The notes: generated from the letters alone by a model not told the origin. Counted from the first letter of the stretch, positions 8,980 to 17,415 are shown. The stretch is DNA of 64,000 bases from Pseudoduganella violaceinigra DSM 15887 (GCF_000425385.1 NZ_AUDI01000009.1:124001-188000); one strand, 5' to 3'. Made by a program: numbers and translations.

Positions 8980-9897
8980 TCAGATGCCGAGCGCCTTCCT
9001 GATCTGGGCGCCGACGATGACCCAGGATTTCGAATCGGCCGAGACTTCATCGTAATGGCTGCCGCCGGGCAGTACCAGCACTTCGGCGGCGTCGCCGGCG
9101 GCCCGCGCGCGGCGCGCGTAGTTCTCGCCCGTCACGGTGGGCGAGATGTCGTCATGCTCGCCGTGGATCAGGATGGTGCGCACGCCGGCCGGCAGCATTT
9201 CGGCCGGGGACGTGTCGGAGAAGACATCGGGCCGCAGGGCGCTCGGCGTGCCGGCAATCTGCGCGGTTTCCCGATCGCAGGTGCGGCGGATCAGGGCCGC
9301 TTCGTTGCGCAGATCGGCCAAGCCGCCCAGGCTGATCACGGTCCCGATCTTCAGCGGCTGCGGCACCCAGGCGGGGCTCCATGCGGGCAGCTTGTGGCGC
9401 GAGACGGCCCACTGCGCAAGGTGGCCGCCGGCGGAATGGCCGACCGCCACGATGCGCTCCAGATCCAGCGCACTGCTGGCCGCCTCCTGCCGCAACAAGT
9501 CGACGGCGCTAGCGACGTCCTGGTACATGCCGGGATAGCCGCCGCCCGGCTCGTCGTAGCGCCGGTATTCCACGTTCCACACGGCGATGCCTTGCGCGGT
9601 CAGCGCGCCGGCCATATTGCGCATCTGCCCGATGCCGCCGAATTGCACCGTCCAGCAGCCGCCGTGGATCAAGACCACGACCGGGTGCGGGCCCGGCCCG
9701 GCGGGCGTGAACAGTTCGACGAACTGGCTGGGCGCAGCGCCGTAGGCAATGCGCTTGCCGGGGGCGGGGCCGCTCAGCGCCAGGTAGCCGTCCAGCGCCA
9801 GCGGCTGGCGCACGACGGCGTCGGGCGGCGCGGCCGCGGCGGCCACGGCGGCGGCGCCGGCGGCGGCGCACAGGGAATGGCGGATCAGTTTGTGCAT
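8980..9897 (-). CDS. Secreted alpha/beta hydrolase (esterase/lipase-like)
   Basis: A 305-residue alpha/beta-hydrolase of the carboxylesterase type. The N-terminus MHKLIRHSLCAAAGAAAVAA is a signal peptide, so it is probably exported. Catalytic features: oxyanion-hole HGGCW, nucleophile elbow GHSAGG (Ser), acid in GEHDDIS (Asp) and a C-terminal His in GGSHYDE. The frame is open further upstream to 10221, but the residues there have shadow-like composition and overlap the neighbouring gene, so I start at 9897. It is the first gene of the tight minus-strand run with the kinase and Thg1-like genes; a shared function is not obvious. Confidence 0.87.
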   Translation of the reverse strand: MHKLIRHSLCAAAGAAAVAAAAAPPDAVVRQPLALDGYLALSGPAPGKRIAYGAAPSQFVELFTPAGPGPHPVVVLIHGGCWTVQFGGIGQMRNMAGALTAQGIAVWNVEYRRYDEPGGGYPGMYQDVASAVDLLRQEAASSALDLERIVAVGHSAGGHLAQWAVSRHKLPAWSPAWVPQPLKIGTVISLGGLADLRNEAALIRRTCDRETAQIAGTPSALRPDVFSDTSPAEMLPAGVRTILIHGEHDDISPTVTGENYARRARAAGDAAEVLVLPGGSHYDEVSADSKSWVIVGAQIRKALGI

Positions 9898-9946
9898 GGT
9901 GTTCCCTGCGCTGTCTGGAATAGCCAGCAGGATAGCGCGGGGCTGG

Positions 9947-10486
9947 CTAATCCAGCAACAAATCTTCGCTGCGGCGGTAGCCTTGGCGGCGCTCGTTGCC
10001 GCTCCAAGGCTGCATGCTAGGCAAGGCGGCGGGCGAAGGTGGCTGAGGGAAAGGCTTGGGCGCGGCCGCGGCCAATTCTCGGCGGCAATCGATTGCTCGC
10101 TTCCATTTGCGTTCGCCGGGGAAAAGCAGGTAGATGTCGCGCCAGGCATTGCGTACCATGCCCGGGGCCAGGGTATTGAACCGGTTGGGCGAAACCGCCT
10201 GGCCGTTAAAGATGACCACATCGCCGTCGACGACAGCGTAGCGACATTCCGAATAATTGTCTGAACGCAGCCGCGTGCCGTCGGGCAGGAAAAGGTTCTT
10301 CCAGCGATAGCCGTGCACGGTCGCCGCGCGATGACGGAAACCGTCCGCTTTTGCTTTGTCGAGCCAGGCGAGCACCGCTTGGTCGGCGATCTCGTCGAGC
10401 TCGTCGAGCCTGCGGTGCGTGCGCAGGTAAAGTAGTAGGGAGGACAGGGTGTCGGGGGAAACCGCCAGGGACGCTCGAGAAAACAT
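9947..10486 (-). CDS. Conserved hypothetical protein with RAMA-like C-terminal region
   Basis: A 179-residue protein with no signal peptide. Residues about 10-50 form a helical LYLRTHRRLDELDEIADQAV segment. The middle reads GYRWKNLFLPDGTRLR and later DGDVVIFNGQAVSP, then NAWRDIYLLFPGERKWKRA. The order GTxLR, DGxxxFxGxxxSP, AWRDI resembles the RAMA domain and related small beta domains attached to DNA-modification and nucleic-acid-binding proteins; this is by eye. The tail is Pro-rich. Its ATG at 10486 sits just downstream of an unusual array of 10-bp repeats, which probably controls it. The gene is 49 bp upstream of the hydrolase gene and could lead the same transcript. Confidence 0.7.
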   Translation of the reverse strand: MFSRASLAVSPDTLSSLLLYLRTHRRLDELDEIADQAVLAWLDKAKADGFRHRAATVHGYRWKNLFLPDGTRLRSDNYSECRYAVVDGDVVIFNGQAVSPNRFNTLAPGMVRNAWRDIYLLFPGERKWKRAIDCRRELAAAAPKPFPQPPSPAALPSMQPWSGNERRQGYRRSEDLLLD

Positions 10487-10499
10487 ACTATTTTCCCTT

Positions 10500-10610
10500 T
10501 CTAGAATGATCTGGAATCGTCTGAAAACGTCTGGAATCGCTTAGGCCTAGGAAAATTGGGGCCAAAAAGCAAATTCCAGACTGTTTCAGACCAAATCAGA
10601 ACGTTCTAGT
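10500..10610 (-). promoter_or_regulatory. Mirror-image array of 10-bp phased repeats upstream of the RAMA-like gene
   Basis: Four direct units of 10 bp start at 10500, 10510, 10520 and 10530 (TCTAGAATGA, TCTGGAATCG, TCTGAAAACG, TCTGGAATCG). After a 30-bp centre containing TAGGCCTA, four inverted units at the same 10-bp period end at 10580, 10590, 10600 and 10610 (cores CCAGA, TCAGA, TCAGA, CTAGT). The two arms pair imperfectly over about 37 bp. The array lies between the helicase stop and the start of the 9947-10486 gene, and is AT-richer than its surroundings. Sites repeated at one helical turn suggest cooperative protein binding on one DNA face; an RNA hairpin is the alternative. Confidence 0.7.
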
Positions 10611-10649
10611 TCCCCTTTTCAGAAAATTTCCGCGAGGGGCAGCGGCGGT

Positions 10650-12815
10650 TTACTTGCCCTTCTTGCCGGGCAGCGGTTTCCTTGGCGGCGTGTGTTTGCC
10701 GGACATCGGCGGCATGGCGTCGGCCAGCGACATATTCAGCTGCTTGCCGCCAACCCATACCTTGCGCAAGTGCTTGAAGATATCGTCCGGCATACCATCG
10801 GGCATTTCGACGAAGGCATGGTCGCCCAGGATCTCGATACGGCCGATGAAGCGCGACTCGAGGCCGCTTTCGTTGGCGATGGCGCCAACCAGGTTGCCCG
10901 CATTGACACCGTCCTGCGCCCCCACTTCGACGCGGTAGGCGCGCATCGGCATCGGTGCGGCGCCGTTGTCGCGGTCTTTCTTCTTGCGCTTGGGCGCTTC
11001 CTCGAACATCGGCTCGTCGTCGTCATCGCGCGCCGACAGCGGCAGCGCGTCGTGTTCCGGCTTGGCGGCGCGTTCCGGCTTGGCGGCGCGCGGCGGCTTG
11101 GCGGCCGGCGCCGGCGGTGCGCTTTCGCCATCGCGGTGCAGGCGCAGCGGCTGGCCGGCGACGCGCAGGGCGGCCAAGACTTCCAGGGCGTCCGGCGCCA
11201 GGTCGTCCGGCATGTCGAGCAGGGAGTAATCGTCGTAGATCTCGATACGGCCGATGAACTTGGAATCGATGCCGCCCTCGTTGGCGATGGCGCCCACGAT
11301 ATTGCCCGGTTTGACGCCGTGCTGGTAACCCACTTCCACGCGGTAGGTCGCCTTGCCCGGCTCGGCCTCGCGCTCGATGCGCTCCTTCTTCGGACGCGGC
11401 TCGCGCGGCTCACGTGGCTCACGCGCTTCGCGCGGTTCACGTGGTTCGCGGCCTTCGCGTTCCTGGCGCGGCGCGCCGTCTTCATGCCAGCCCTTCTCGC
11501 GCGACTTGTCGAGCAGCAGCGGCTTGCCGCCGCTGGCCATCAGCGCCAGTGCGGCGGCGATTTCCACGGCCGGGATATTGTGCTCGGCCTCGTATTCGCT
11601 GACCAGCGTTTCGTAGAAGGCCAGGCCTTCCTGCGCCAGGGCGTCGGTGATCTGGTCCTTGAAACGCTGCACCCGCACGTCGTTGACGGCCTGCAAGGTC
11701 GGCAGCGTCATCGGCGTGACCGGCTGGCGCGTGGTGCGCTCGATCAGCTTCAGCAGGTTGCGCTCGCGCGGCGTGATGAACAGGATCGCTTCGCCGCTGC
11801 GGCCGGCGCGGCCGGTGCGGCCGATACGGTGGGTGTAGCTTTCCGGGTCGTACGGCACGTCGTAGTTGACCACGTGGCTGATGCGCTCCACGTCCAGGCC
11901 GCGCGCCGCCACGTCGGTGGCGACCAGGATGTCGATCTTGCCGTCCTTGAGCTGGCTGATCATGCGTTCGCGCGCCGCCTGCTGCATGTCGCCGTTGATG
12001 GCGCCGGCCGAGAAGCCGCGCGCCTGCAATCGCTCGGCCAATTCTTCAGTGCCGATCTTGGTGCGCGAGAAGATGATCATGCCGTCGAACGGCTCCGCTT
12101 CCAGGATGCGGGTCAGCGCATCGAGCTTGTGCATGCCGGACACCAGCCAGTAGCGCTGGCGGATATTCGTGTTGGTGGTGGTCTTGGCCGCCACCAGCAC
12201 TTCGGCCGGGTCGTTCAGGTAGGTGGTGGCGATGCGTTTCACCTGGGCCGGCATGGTGGCCGAGAACAGCGCGGTCTGGCGCGTCTTGGGCGTCTCTTGC
12301 AGGATGCGCTCGACGTCTTCGATGAAGCCCATGCGCAGCATCTCGTCGGCCTCGTCCAGCACCAGGGTTTTCAGCTGCGACAGGTCGAGCGAGCCTTTTT
12401 CCAGGTGGTCGATGACGCGGCCCGGGGTGCCCACCACCACGTGCACGCCGCGGCGCAGCGCTTGCAGCTGCGGGCCGTAGGACTGGCCGCCGTAGATCGG
12501 CAGCACATGGAATTTCGGGATATGGGCGGCGTAGCGCTGGAAGGCCTCGGCCACTTGGATCGCCAGCTCGCGCGTCGGCGCCAGCACCAGCGCCTGCGGC
12601 GCCATCTGCTTGATGTCGATGCGCGACAGGATCGGCAGGGCAAAGGCGGCGGTCTTGCCGGTGCCGGTCTGCGCGGTGCCCAGCACGTCGCGGTTGGCCA
12701 GCAAATGGGGGATGGTGGAAGCCTGGATCGGGGACGGGCTCTCGTAGCCCACTTCTTTCAGCGCCTTCAAAATGGGGGCGCTGAGGTTCAAATCGGTAAA
12801 CAGGGTGTCAGACAT
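10650..12815 (-). CDS. deaD: DEAD-box RNA helicase with two DbpA-type RNA-binding domains
   Basis: A 721-residue ATP-dependent RNA helicase of the DeaD/CsdA group, used in ribosome assembly and RNA turnover at low temperature in relatives. Core motifs: Q motif PSPIQ, Walker A AQTGTGKT (48-55), DEAD (154-157), SAT (185-187), HRIGRTGR (329-336). A low-complexity linker of Arg-Glu-Pro repeats (about 453-475) leads to a DbpA-like domain at 489-560; a second copy lies at 625-697 after an Ala/Lys-rich linker. Both copies share YRVEVG, GAIANE and FIGRIEI. One copy is usual, so the duplication is notable. I started at the ATG at 12815, where family homology begins. Confidence 0.93.
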   Translation of the reverse strand: MSDTLFTDLNLSAPILKALKEVGYESPSPIQASTIPHLLANRDVLGTAQTGTGKTAAFALPILSRIDIKQMAPQALVLAPTRELAIQVAEAFQRYAAHIPKFHVLPIYGGQSYGPQLQALRRGVHVVVGTPGRVIDHLEKGSLDLSQLKTLVLDEADEMLRMGFIEDVERILQETPKTRQTALFSATMPAQVKRIATTYLNDPAEVLVAAKTTTNTNIRQRYWLVSGMHKLDALTRILEAEPFDGMIIFSRTKIGTEELAERLQARGFSAGAINGDMQQAARERMISQLKDGKIDILVATDVAARGLDVERISHVVNYDVPYDPESYTHRIGRTGRAGRSGEAILFITPRERNLLKLIERTTRQPVTPMTLPTLQAVNDVRVQRFKDQITDALAQEGLAFYETLVSEYEAEHNIPAVEIAAALALMASGGKPLLLDKSREKGWHEDGAPRQEREGREPREPREAREPREPREPRPKKERIEREAEPGKATYRVEVGYQHGVKPGNIVGAIANEGGIDSKFIGRIEIYDDYSLLDMPDDLAPDALEVLAALRVAGQPLRLHRDGESAPPAPAAKPPRAAKPERAAKPEHDALPLSARDDDDEPMFEEAPKRKKKDRDNGAAPMPMRAYRVEVGAQDGVNAGNLVGAIANESGLESRFIGRIEILGDHAFVEMPDGMPDDIFKHLRKVWVGGKQLNMSLADAMPPMSGKHTPPRKPLPGKKGK

Positions 12816-12976
12816 GGCGGCACTCGTAAGGTTATTGTTGTATCGCCTTGATGCGACGGAAGCCGCTATTTTACCGCTTTGGCGCACCTTCAGCCGGTAA
12901 ACCAGCCGATCAGCCGGGCCGGCGGCGGTCGCGCCGCGCTGTCTGCCCCCGCAGGTCGGACACCGCCTTCCCGCTT

Positions 12977-13786
12977 TCAGGCGTGCGGCCGGGCCTCCTC
13001 CTTCAGCGCTTTCATGGCGATTTTCTCGATCAGCCCCGGCGCCAGCAACTTGAGCCAGCGCCCCAGGCGTCCCTTGGCCGTCATCACCACCTCGCGCCGG
13101 CGCGCCCGCATGGCGCCCAGGATCAGGCGCGCGCAGTCGGCCACCGGCATCGCCCCCTCCTCGCGCAGGCTGCTCTTGCCCAGCTCTCCGCCCGCCGCGT
13201 TGTAGCCGCGGTGGCGGATGCGGGTATCGACCACGCCCGGGTAGGCGGTGGTGACGCTCACCCCATGCGGCTTGAGCTCGGCCCGCAGCGCCTCGAAAAA
13301 GCCGGCCATGGCGAACTTGCTGGCGCCGTAGGCGGTGCGCCCCGGCACCCCCACCAGCCCGGCCAGCGAGGACACCGCCACGATGCGCCCGCGCGCCGCT
13401 TTCAGGTGCGGCAGCGCGGCGTGGGTGCACCAGATCGCGCCCCACAGGTTGACTTTCATCAGCTCCTCGTACCAGCCCAGGTCCGCCACCTCCTCGAACA
13501 GCGCGTGCGCCGAACGCCCGGCGTTGTTGACCAGGCTGTCGATGCGGCCGAAGCGCTGCAGCGCCGCCGCCACCAGCGCCCGGCACTGCGCCTGCTGCGC
13601 CACGTCGGTCGGCACCACCAGGGTGGCCGCCCCGGCCGCCGCGCAGTCGGCCGCCACCGCCTGCAGCGCCGCCTCGTTGCGCGCGGCCAGCACCAGCGCC
13701 ACCGCGTTGCCGCGCGCGCGCGCCAGCTGGCGCGCCATTTCCGCGCCGATGCCGTCCGACGCGCCGGTGATGATGATCACTTCCAT
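12977..13786 (-). CDS. Short-chain dehydrogenase/reductase
   Basis: A 269-residue NAD(P)-dependent SDR oxidoreductase. Seen: cofactor motif TGASDGIG near the N-terminus, NNAG, catalytic Ser in AVSSLAG, and YGASK active-site Tyr/Lys. The C-terminal part after PGVVDT resembles the SDR7-like group that acts on lipophilic alcohols or ketones; the substrate is unknown. The start at 13786 is chosen because AAAGGAGAGG precedes it; an ATG 24 bases earlier lacks this. It is divergent from the M28 peptidase gene with only 44 bp between the starts. Confidence 0.9.
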   Translation of the reverse strand: MEVIIITGASDGIGAEMARQLARARGNAVALVLAARNEAALQAVAADCAAAGAATLVVPTDVAQQAQCRALVAAALQRFGRIDSLVNNAGRSAHALFEEVADLGWYEELMKVNLWGAIWCTHAALPHLKAARGRIVAVSSLAGLVGVPGRTAYGASKFAMAGFFEALRAELKPHGVSVTTAYPGVVDTRIRHRGYNAAGGELGKSSLREEGAMPVADCARLILGAMRARRREVVMTAKGRLGRWLKLLAPGLIEKIAMKALKEEARPHA

Positions 13787-13830
13787 TGGCCTCTCCTTTG
13801 TGCGCCCCATTATGGAGTAAGATCGCCGCC

Positions 13831-15450
13831 ATGCAAACCACGTCCCCGATCGCCGCCGCCCTGCTGCTGGCGGCCGCCTGCGCCAGCGCGCAGCAAGCCC
13901 CCGCCGTCCAGGAGGCGCCGCTGCGCGCCCACCTGGCCTTCCTGGCCGACGACCTGCTGGAGGGGCGCGGCACCGGCCAGCGCGGCGGCGAGCTGGCCGT
14001 GCGCTACCTGGAAACCCAGGCCGCCGCCCTCGGCCTGCAGCCGCTGGCCAACGGCCAGTACCGCCAGCCGGTCACCTTCCAGGGCACGCGCCTGCTGCCC
14101 GGCAGTTCGATCCGCTTTAGCGCCGGCCCGGCCACGCTGGCGCCGCGCCTGGGCCAGGATGTGCTGATCGGCACGGCCAGCGGCCGCCCGGAGCTGGTGC
14201 TGGAGGCGCCGCTGCTGTTTGTCGGCTACGGCGTCAGCGCGCCCGAGGAGCGCTGGGACGACTACAAGGACGCCGACGTGCGCGGCAAGCTCCTGCTGAT
14301 GCTGGTCAACGACCCGCCGCCCACCGCCGACGAGCCGCAGCGCTTCGCCGGCCAGGCCTACACCTATTACGGGCGCTGGACCTACAAGTTCGAGCAGGCG
14401 GCGCGGCGCGGCGCCGCCGGCGCCCTGCTGATCCACACGGACGCCTCGGCCGCCTACGGCTGGCACGTGCCGGCCACCAGCTTCGCGCTGGAGCGCTTCC
14501 ATGCGCGCGGCGCCGGCAACCAGCTCGAAGGCTGGCTGTCGGAAGACTACGCCCGCCTGCTGCTGCAGGAGGCCGGCTGGTCGCTGGACGCGCTGCGCGC
14601 GGCCGCCGAGCGGCGCGACTTCCGCCCGCTGGCGCTGAACATCGGCGCGCGCGCCGAGCTGCACTCACATGTGCGCCAGCTCGAGCAGTTCAACGTGGTC
14701 GGCATCGTGCCCGGCAGCGACCCGCGGCTGCAGCACCAGGCCCTCGTGTATTCGGCCCACTGGGACCACCTGGGCCGGGCCGACGACCCGGCCGGCGGCG
14801 CGCCGCGCATCTTCAACGGCGCCATCGACAACGCTTCCGGCAGCGCCGCCCTGCTGGCCATGGCCAGCGCCGCCGTGCGCCGGCCGGCGCGCCGCGCCCA
14901 GGTCTTCCTGTGGACGGCCGCCGAGGAAGTGGGCATGCACGGCGCCGCCGCCTATGTGGCCCAGCCGGCCTTCCCGCTCAAGGACACGCTGGCCGACCTC
15001 AATCTCGATTCCATGAATTTCGCCGGCCGCACGCGCGATATCGGCGTCGCCGGCGCCGAGCGCAGCACCCTGTACGCCAGCGCCGCCAAGGTGGCGCGGC
15101 AGATGGGCCTGACGCTGGCGCCGGCCGTGCCCGACCTGTCGGGCGCCTACTTCCGCGCCGACCACGTCCAGTTCGCGCGCGCCGGCGTACCGGCCTTCAA
15201 TGTCGGTGCGGCCGTGTTCTCCGGCGACGGCCACTTCGCATTCGTCCAGGCGCAGGAGGCCGCCGCCGCGCAGATCGCCGCCTTCAAGGGCGACTACCAC
15301 ACCCCGCGCGACACTTACCACGCGGCCTGGGACTTGGCCGGCATGCTGCAGCAGGCCCAGTTCACCCTCAACCTGGGCTATGCCCTGGCCAACGGCCGCG
15401 CCATGCCGCGCTGGCGCGCGGGCGAGCCGTTCGGCCAGGTAGCGCGCTAG
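13831..15450 (+). CDS. Secreted M28 family zinc aminopeptidase
   Basis: A 539-residue exported metallopeptidase of clan MH. An N-terminal signal peptide (IAAALLLAAACASA) is followed by a protease-associated-like insert around residues 90-240 and the M28 catalytic domain. The di-zinc ligands can be traced: His in SAHWDHLG, Asp in GAIDNASG, Glu-Glu in AAEEVGMHG, Asp in NLDSMNF, His in GDYHTPRDTY. These enzymes release N-terminal amino acids from peptides outside the cytoplasm. With the M1 enzyme at 3802-6462 it suggests an appetite for external peptides. The ATG at 13831 is chosen because the signal peptide begins there. The 180 bp that follow it hold no gene that I see. Confidence 0.92.
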   Translation: MQTTSPIAAALLLAAACASAQQAPAVQEAPLRAHLAFLADDLLEGRGTGQRGGELAVRYLETQAAALGLQPLANGQYRQPVTFQGTRLLPGSSIRFSAGPATLAPRLGQDVLIGTASGRPELVLEAPLLFVGYGVSAPEERWDDYKDADVRGKLLLMLVNDPPPTADEPQRFAGQAYTYYGRWTYKFEQAARRGAAGALLIHTDASAAYGWHVPATSFALERFHARGAGNQLEGWLSEDYARLLLQEAGWSLDALRAAAERRDFRPLALNIGARAELHSHVRQLEQFNVVGIVPGSDPRLQHQALVYSAHWDHLGRADDPAGGAPRIFNGAIDNASGSAALLAMASAAVRRPARRAQVFLWTAAEEVGMHGAAAYVAQPAFPLKDTLADLNLDSMNFAGRTRDIGVAGAERSTLYASAAKVARQMGLTLAPAVPDLSGAYFRADHVQFARAGVPAFNVGAAVFSGDGHFAFVQAQEAAAAQIAAFKGDYHTPRDTYHAAWDLAGMLQQAQFTLNLGYALANGRAMPRWRAGEPFGQVAR

Positions 15451-15630
15451 GCGGCGCCGCCCGCCAGCGGCCTGGACGGTCGCGGCGCTGCCCGGGCCTG
15501 CCGCGCGCGCCCTGGCGCCGCGGCAGCTGGCCATTGCCGGCCCCGCCTGGGCGCCGCCCAGTGCGTGCGTTCCCGCACAGATGCCCCGGCCGTGGGCTCG
15601 TAAGCTCGACCTTCTGACCCTACGGAGGAA

Positions 15631-16911
15631 ATGATGGCTGATGACCTGAATTCCCGGCCCGCGTCTGCGGCCGCCGCTGTGTCCCCGGCCGCCTCCCTGG
15701 CCGCCACTGTCTTGGCCACCGCCTTGGCCGCCACCCTGGCCGCCACCCTGGCCGCCTGCGGTGGCGGCGGTGGCGGCGGCAGCGCGCCGGTCACGCAGCC
15801 GGAAACGCCCGTGCCGACCCCGGCGGCGCCGCTGGTCCTGGCCCTGCGCGAAGTGGCCAGCGGGCTGGCGCAGCCGGTGTTGCTGAACGCCCCGCCCGGC
15901 GATGCGCGCCGCTTCATCGTCGAGCGGGCCGGCCGCCTCCGCATCCTGGCCGCGGACGGCAGCCTGCGCAGCGCGCCCTTCCTCGACCTGACCGGCCTGA
16001 TCAGCACGGACGGCGAGGGCGGCCTGCTGTCGCTGGCCTTCCATCCCGGCTATGCGGCCAACGGCAAGTTCTACATCTACTACACCGACAAGTTCGGCAA
16101 TATCGCCATCGACGAAGGCCGGGCCTCGGCCGCCAGCGCCGACCTGGCCGACGCCAATTCGCTCAAGCGCGTGATCACCATCCCCCACCCCGGCTATACC
16201 AACCACTACGGCGGCATGCTGGCCTTCGGCGCCGACGGCTACCTGTATGCCGGCACCGGCGACGGCGGCGGGGCCGGCGACCCGAACGGCAACGCGCAAA
16301 ACCTCGGCTCGCTGCTGGGCAAGCTGCTGCGCCTGAAGGTGGACGACCCGCAGCCGCCGCTGTACAACATCCCGGCCGACAATCCCTTTGTCGGCCAGCC
16401 CGGCAAGCGCGGCGAGATCTGGGCCTACGGCCTGCGCAATCCCTGGCGCTTCGCCTTCGACGCCGCCGGCGCCGCCCTGTATCTCGCCGACGTCGGCCAG
16501 GAGGTGCGCGAGGAAGTCAATGTGGTGCCGGCCGCGCTCAAGGCCGCCAACTATGGCTGGAACCTGATGGAGGGCAGCGGCTGCTTCAACGGCGGCAACT
16601 GTTCCACCCAGGGCCTGACCCTGCCGGTCGTCGACTACCTGCACGGCGCCGCCAACGCCAACGGCTGCTCGATCACGGGCGGCTTCGTCTACCGCGGCGC
16701 GGCGCTGCCCGAGCTGGCCGGGCGCTACCTGTATTCGGACTACTGCAAGGGTTTCCTGAAGAGCTTCCTGTACGCCAATGGCGCCCTGAGCGAAACCAAG
16801 GACTGGGCGGTGGGCGACATCGGCAAGGTGCCCGGCTTCGGCCAGGATGCGGCCGGCGAGCTGTACATGCTGAGCGAAGGCGGCAAGGTGTACCAGATCG
16901 TGCGCAAATAG
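15631..16911 (+). CDS. Lipoprotein PQQ-dependent sugar dehydrogenase-like protein
   Basis: A 426-residue six-bladed beta-propeller of the glucose/sorbosone dehydrogenase (GSDH) family, which oxidises aldose sugars with PQQ in the periplasm. Seen: ERAGRLRIL, LLSLAFHPGY, HYGGMLAFGADGYLY, GTGDGGGAGDP, YGLRNPWRFAFD and a C-terminal GRYLYSDYC blade. The N-terminus ends in a lipobox TLAAC (Cys43) followed by seven glycines, so it is probably lipid-anchored. The segment before the Cys is coded by tandem 12-bp repeats. GGAGG lies just before ATG 15631. Many family members have unproven substrates. Confidence 0.9.
   Translation: MMADDLNSRPASAAAAVSPAASLAATVLATALAATLAATLAACGGGGGGGSAPVTQPETPVPTPAAPLVLALREVASGLAQPVLLNAPPGDARRFIVERAGRLRILAADGSLRSAPFLDLTGLISTDGEGGLLSLAFHPGYAANGKFYIYYTDKFGNIAIDEGRASAASADLADANSLKRVITIPHPGYTNHYGGMLAFGADGYLYAGTGDGGGAGDPNGNAQNLGSLLGKLLRLKVDDPQPPLYNIPADNPFVGQPGKRGEIWAYGLRNPWRFAFDAAGAALYLADVGQEVREEVNVVPAALKAANYGWNLMEGSGCFNGGNCSTQGLTLPVVDYLHGAANANGCSITGGFVYRGAALPELAGRYLYSDYCKGFLKSFLYANGALSETKDWAVGDIGKVPGFGQDAAGELYMLSEGGKVYQIVRK
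15721..15756 (+). repeat. Three 12-bp tandem repeats inside the signal peptide
   Basis: Units GCCTTGGCCGCC, ACCCTGGCCGCC and ACCCTGGCCGCC follow each other without a gap, with a diverged copy before them. They encode the Ala/Leu/Thr hydrophobic core just before the lipobox cysteine of the sugar dehydrogenase-like protein. Because the unit is 12 bp, a copy-number change would lengthen or shorten the core without a frameshift. Confidence 0.75.
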
Positions 16912-16935
16912 GCGCCGGCGGGCGGGCCCGCTACA

Positions 16936-17409
16936 ATGGACGCTTTCCCACCCGCCCCGCACGCCATGGCCCGATTGACGCTGAGCTTCCCGGACGAGCA
17001 ATTCTGCTTTTCAACCCCGATGACGGTGCGCGTCACCGATATCAACGGCGCCCGCCACCTGGGCAACGACTCGATGATTTCCATGATCTCGGAAGCGCGG
17101 GCGCGCTTCCTGTTCGAGTTCGGCGTGCGCGAGAGCGAAGGCGACGGGACCGGCATCATCGTCACCGACCTGGCCACCACCTACCGCGCCGAAGCCCATG
17201 CGCGCGACCAGCTGCTGTTCGAGGTGGGCGTGATGGACTTCAACAAGTATGGCGGCGACGTGATCTTCCGCATCACCCGCCCGGCCGACGCCACCCTGGT
17301 GGCGATGGCCAAGCAGGGCTTCGTGTTTTACCACTACGGCCACGGCCAGGTGGTGCCGATGCCGGACGACTTCCGCGCCAAGTTCAGCCGCGTGAACTGG
17401 GTCGACTGA
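16936..17409 (+). CDS. Hotdog-fold acyl-CoA thioesterase-like protein
   Basis: A 157-residue protein of the 4HBT/YbgC-like hotdog fold, which hydrolyses acyl-CoA thioesters. Recognisable are TVRVTDINGARHLGNDSMISMISEA (the Asp-Asn-His-Gly helix region is somewhat modified), ATTYRAEAHARDQLLFEVGV and the C-terminal MAKQGFVFYHY strand. The substrate cannot be deduced. Start choice is uncertain: ATG 16936 has no clear Shine-Dalgarno sequence, and the ATG at 16966 begins where family similarity starts. It converges on the DUF3016 gene with 6 bp between stops. Confidence 0.8.
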   Translation: MDAFPPAPHAMARLTLSFPDEQFCFSTPMTVRVTDINGARHLGNDSMISMISEARARFLFEFGVRESEGDGTGIIVTDLATTYRAEAHARDQLLFEVGVMDFNKYGGDVIFRITRPADATLVAMAKQGFVFYHYGHGQVVPMPDDFRAKFSRVNWVD

Positions 17410-17415
17410 GCTGGC

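Noticed and set aside
9898..10221. Upstream extension of the alpha/beta hydrolase
   Set aside because: It would overlap the 9947-10486 gene and bury the signal peptide that begins at 9897.
12816..13973. Upstream extension of the DEAD-box helicase frame
   Set aside because: The extra residues are low-complexity and overlap the SDR gene; family similarity begins at the ATG at 12815.
14665..17001. Long minus-strand frame opposite the M28 and sugar dehydrogenase genes
   Set aside because: No domain similarity; both plus-strand genes have intact motifs and signal peptides.
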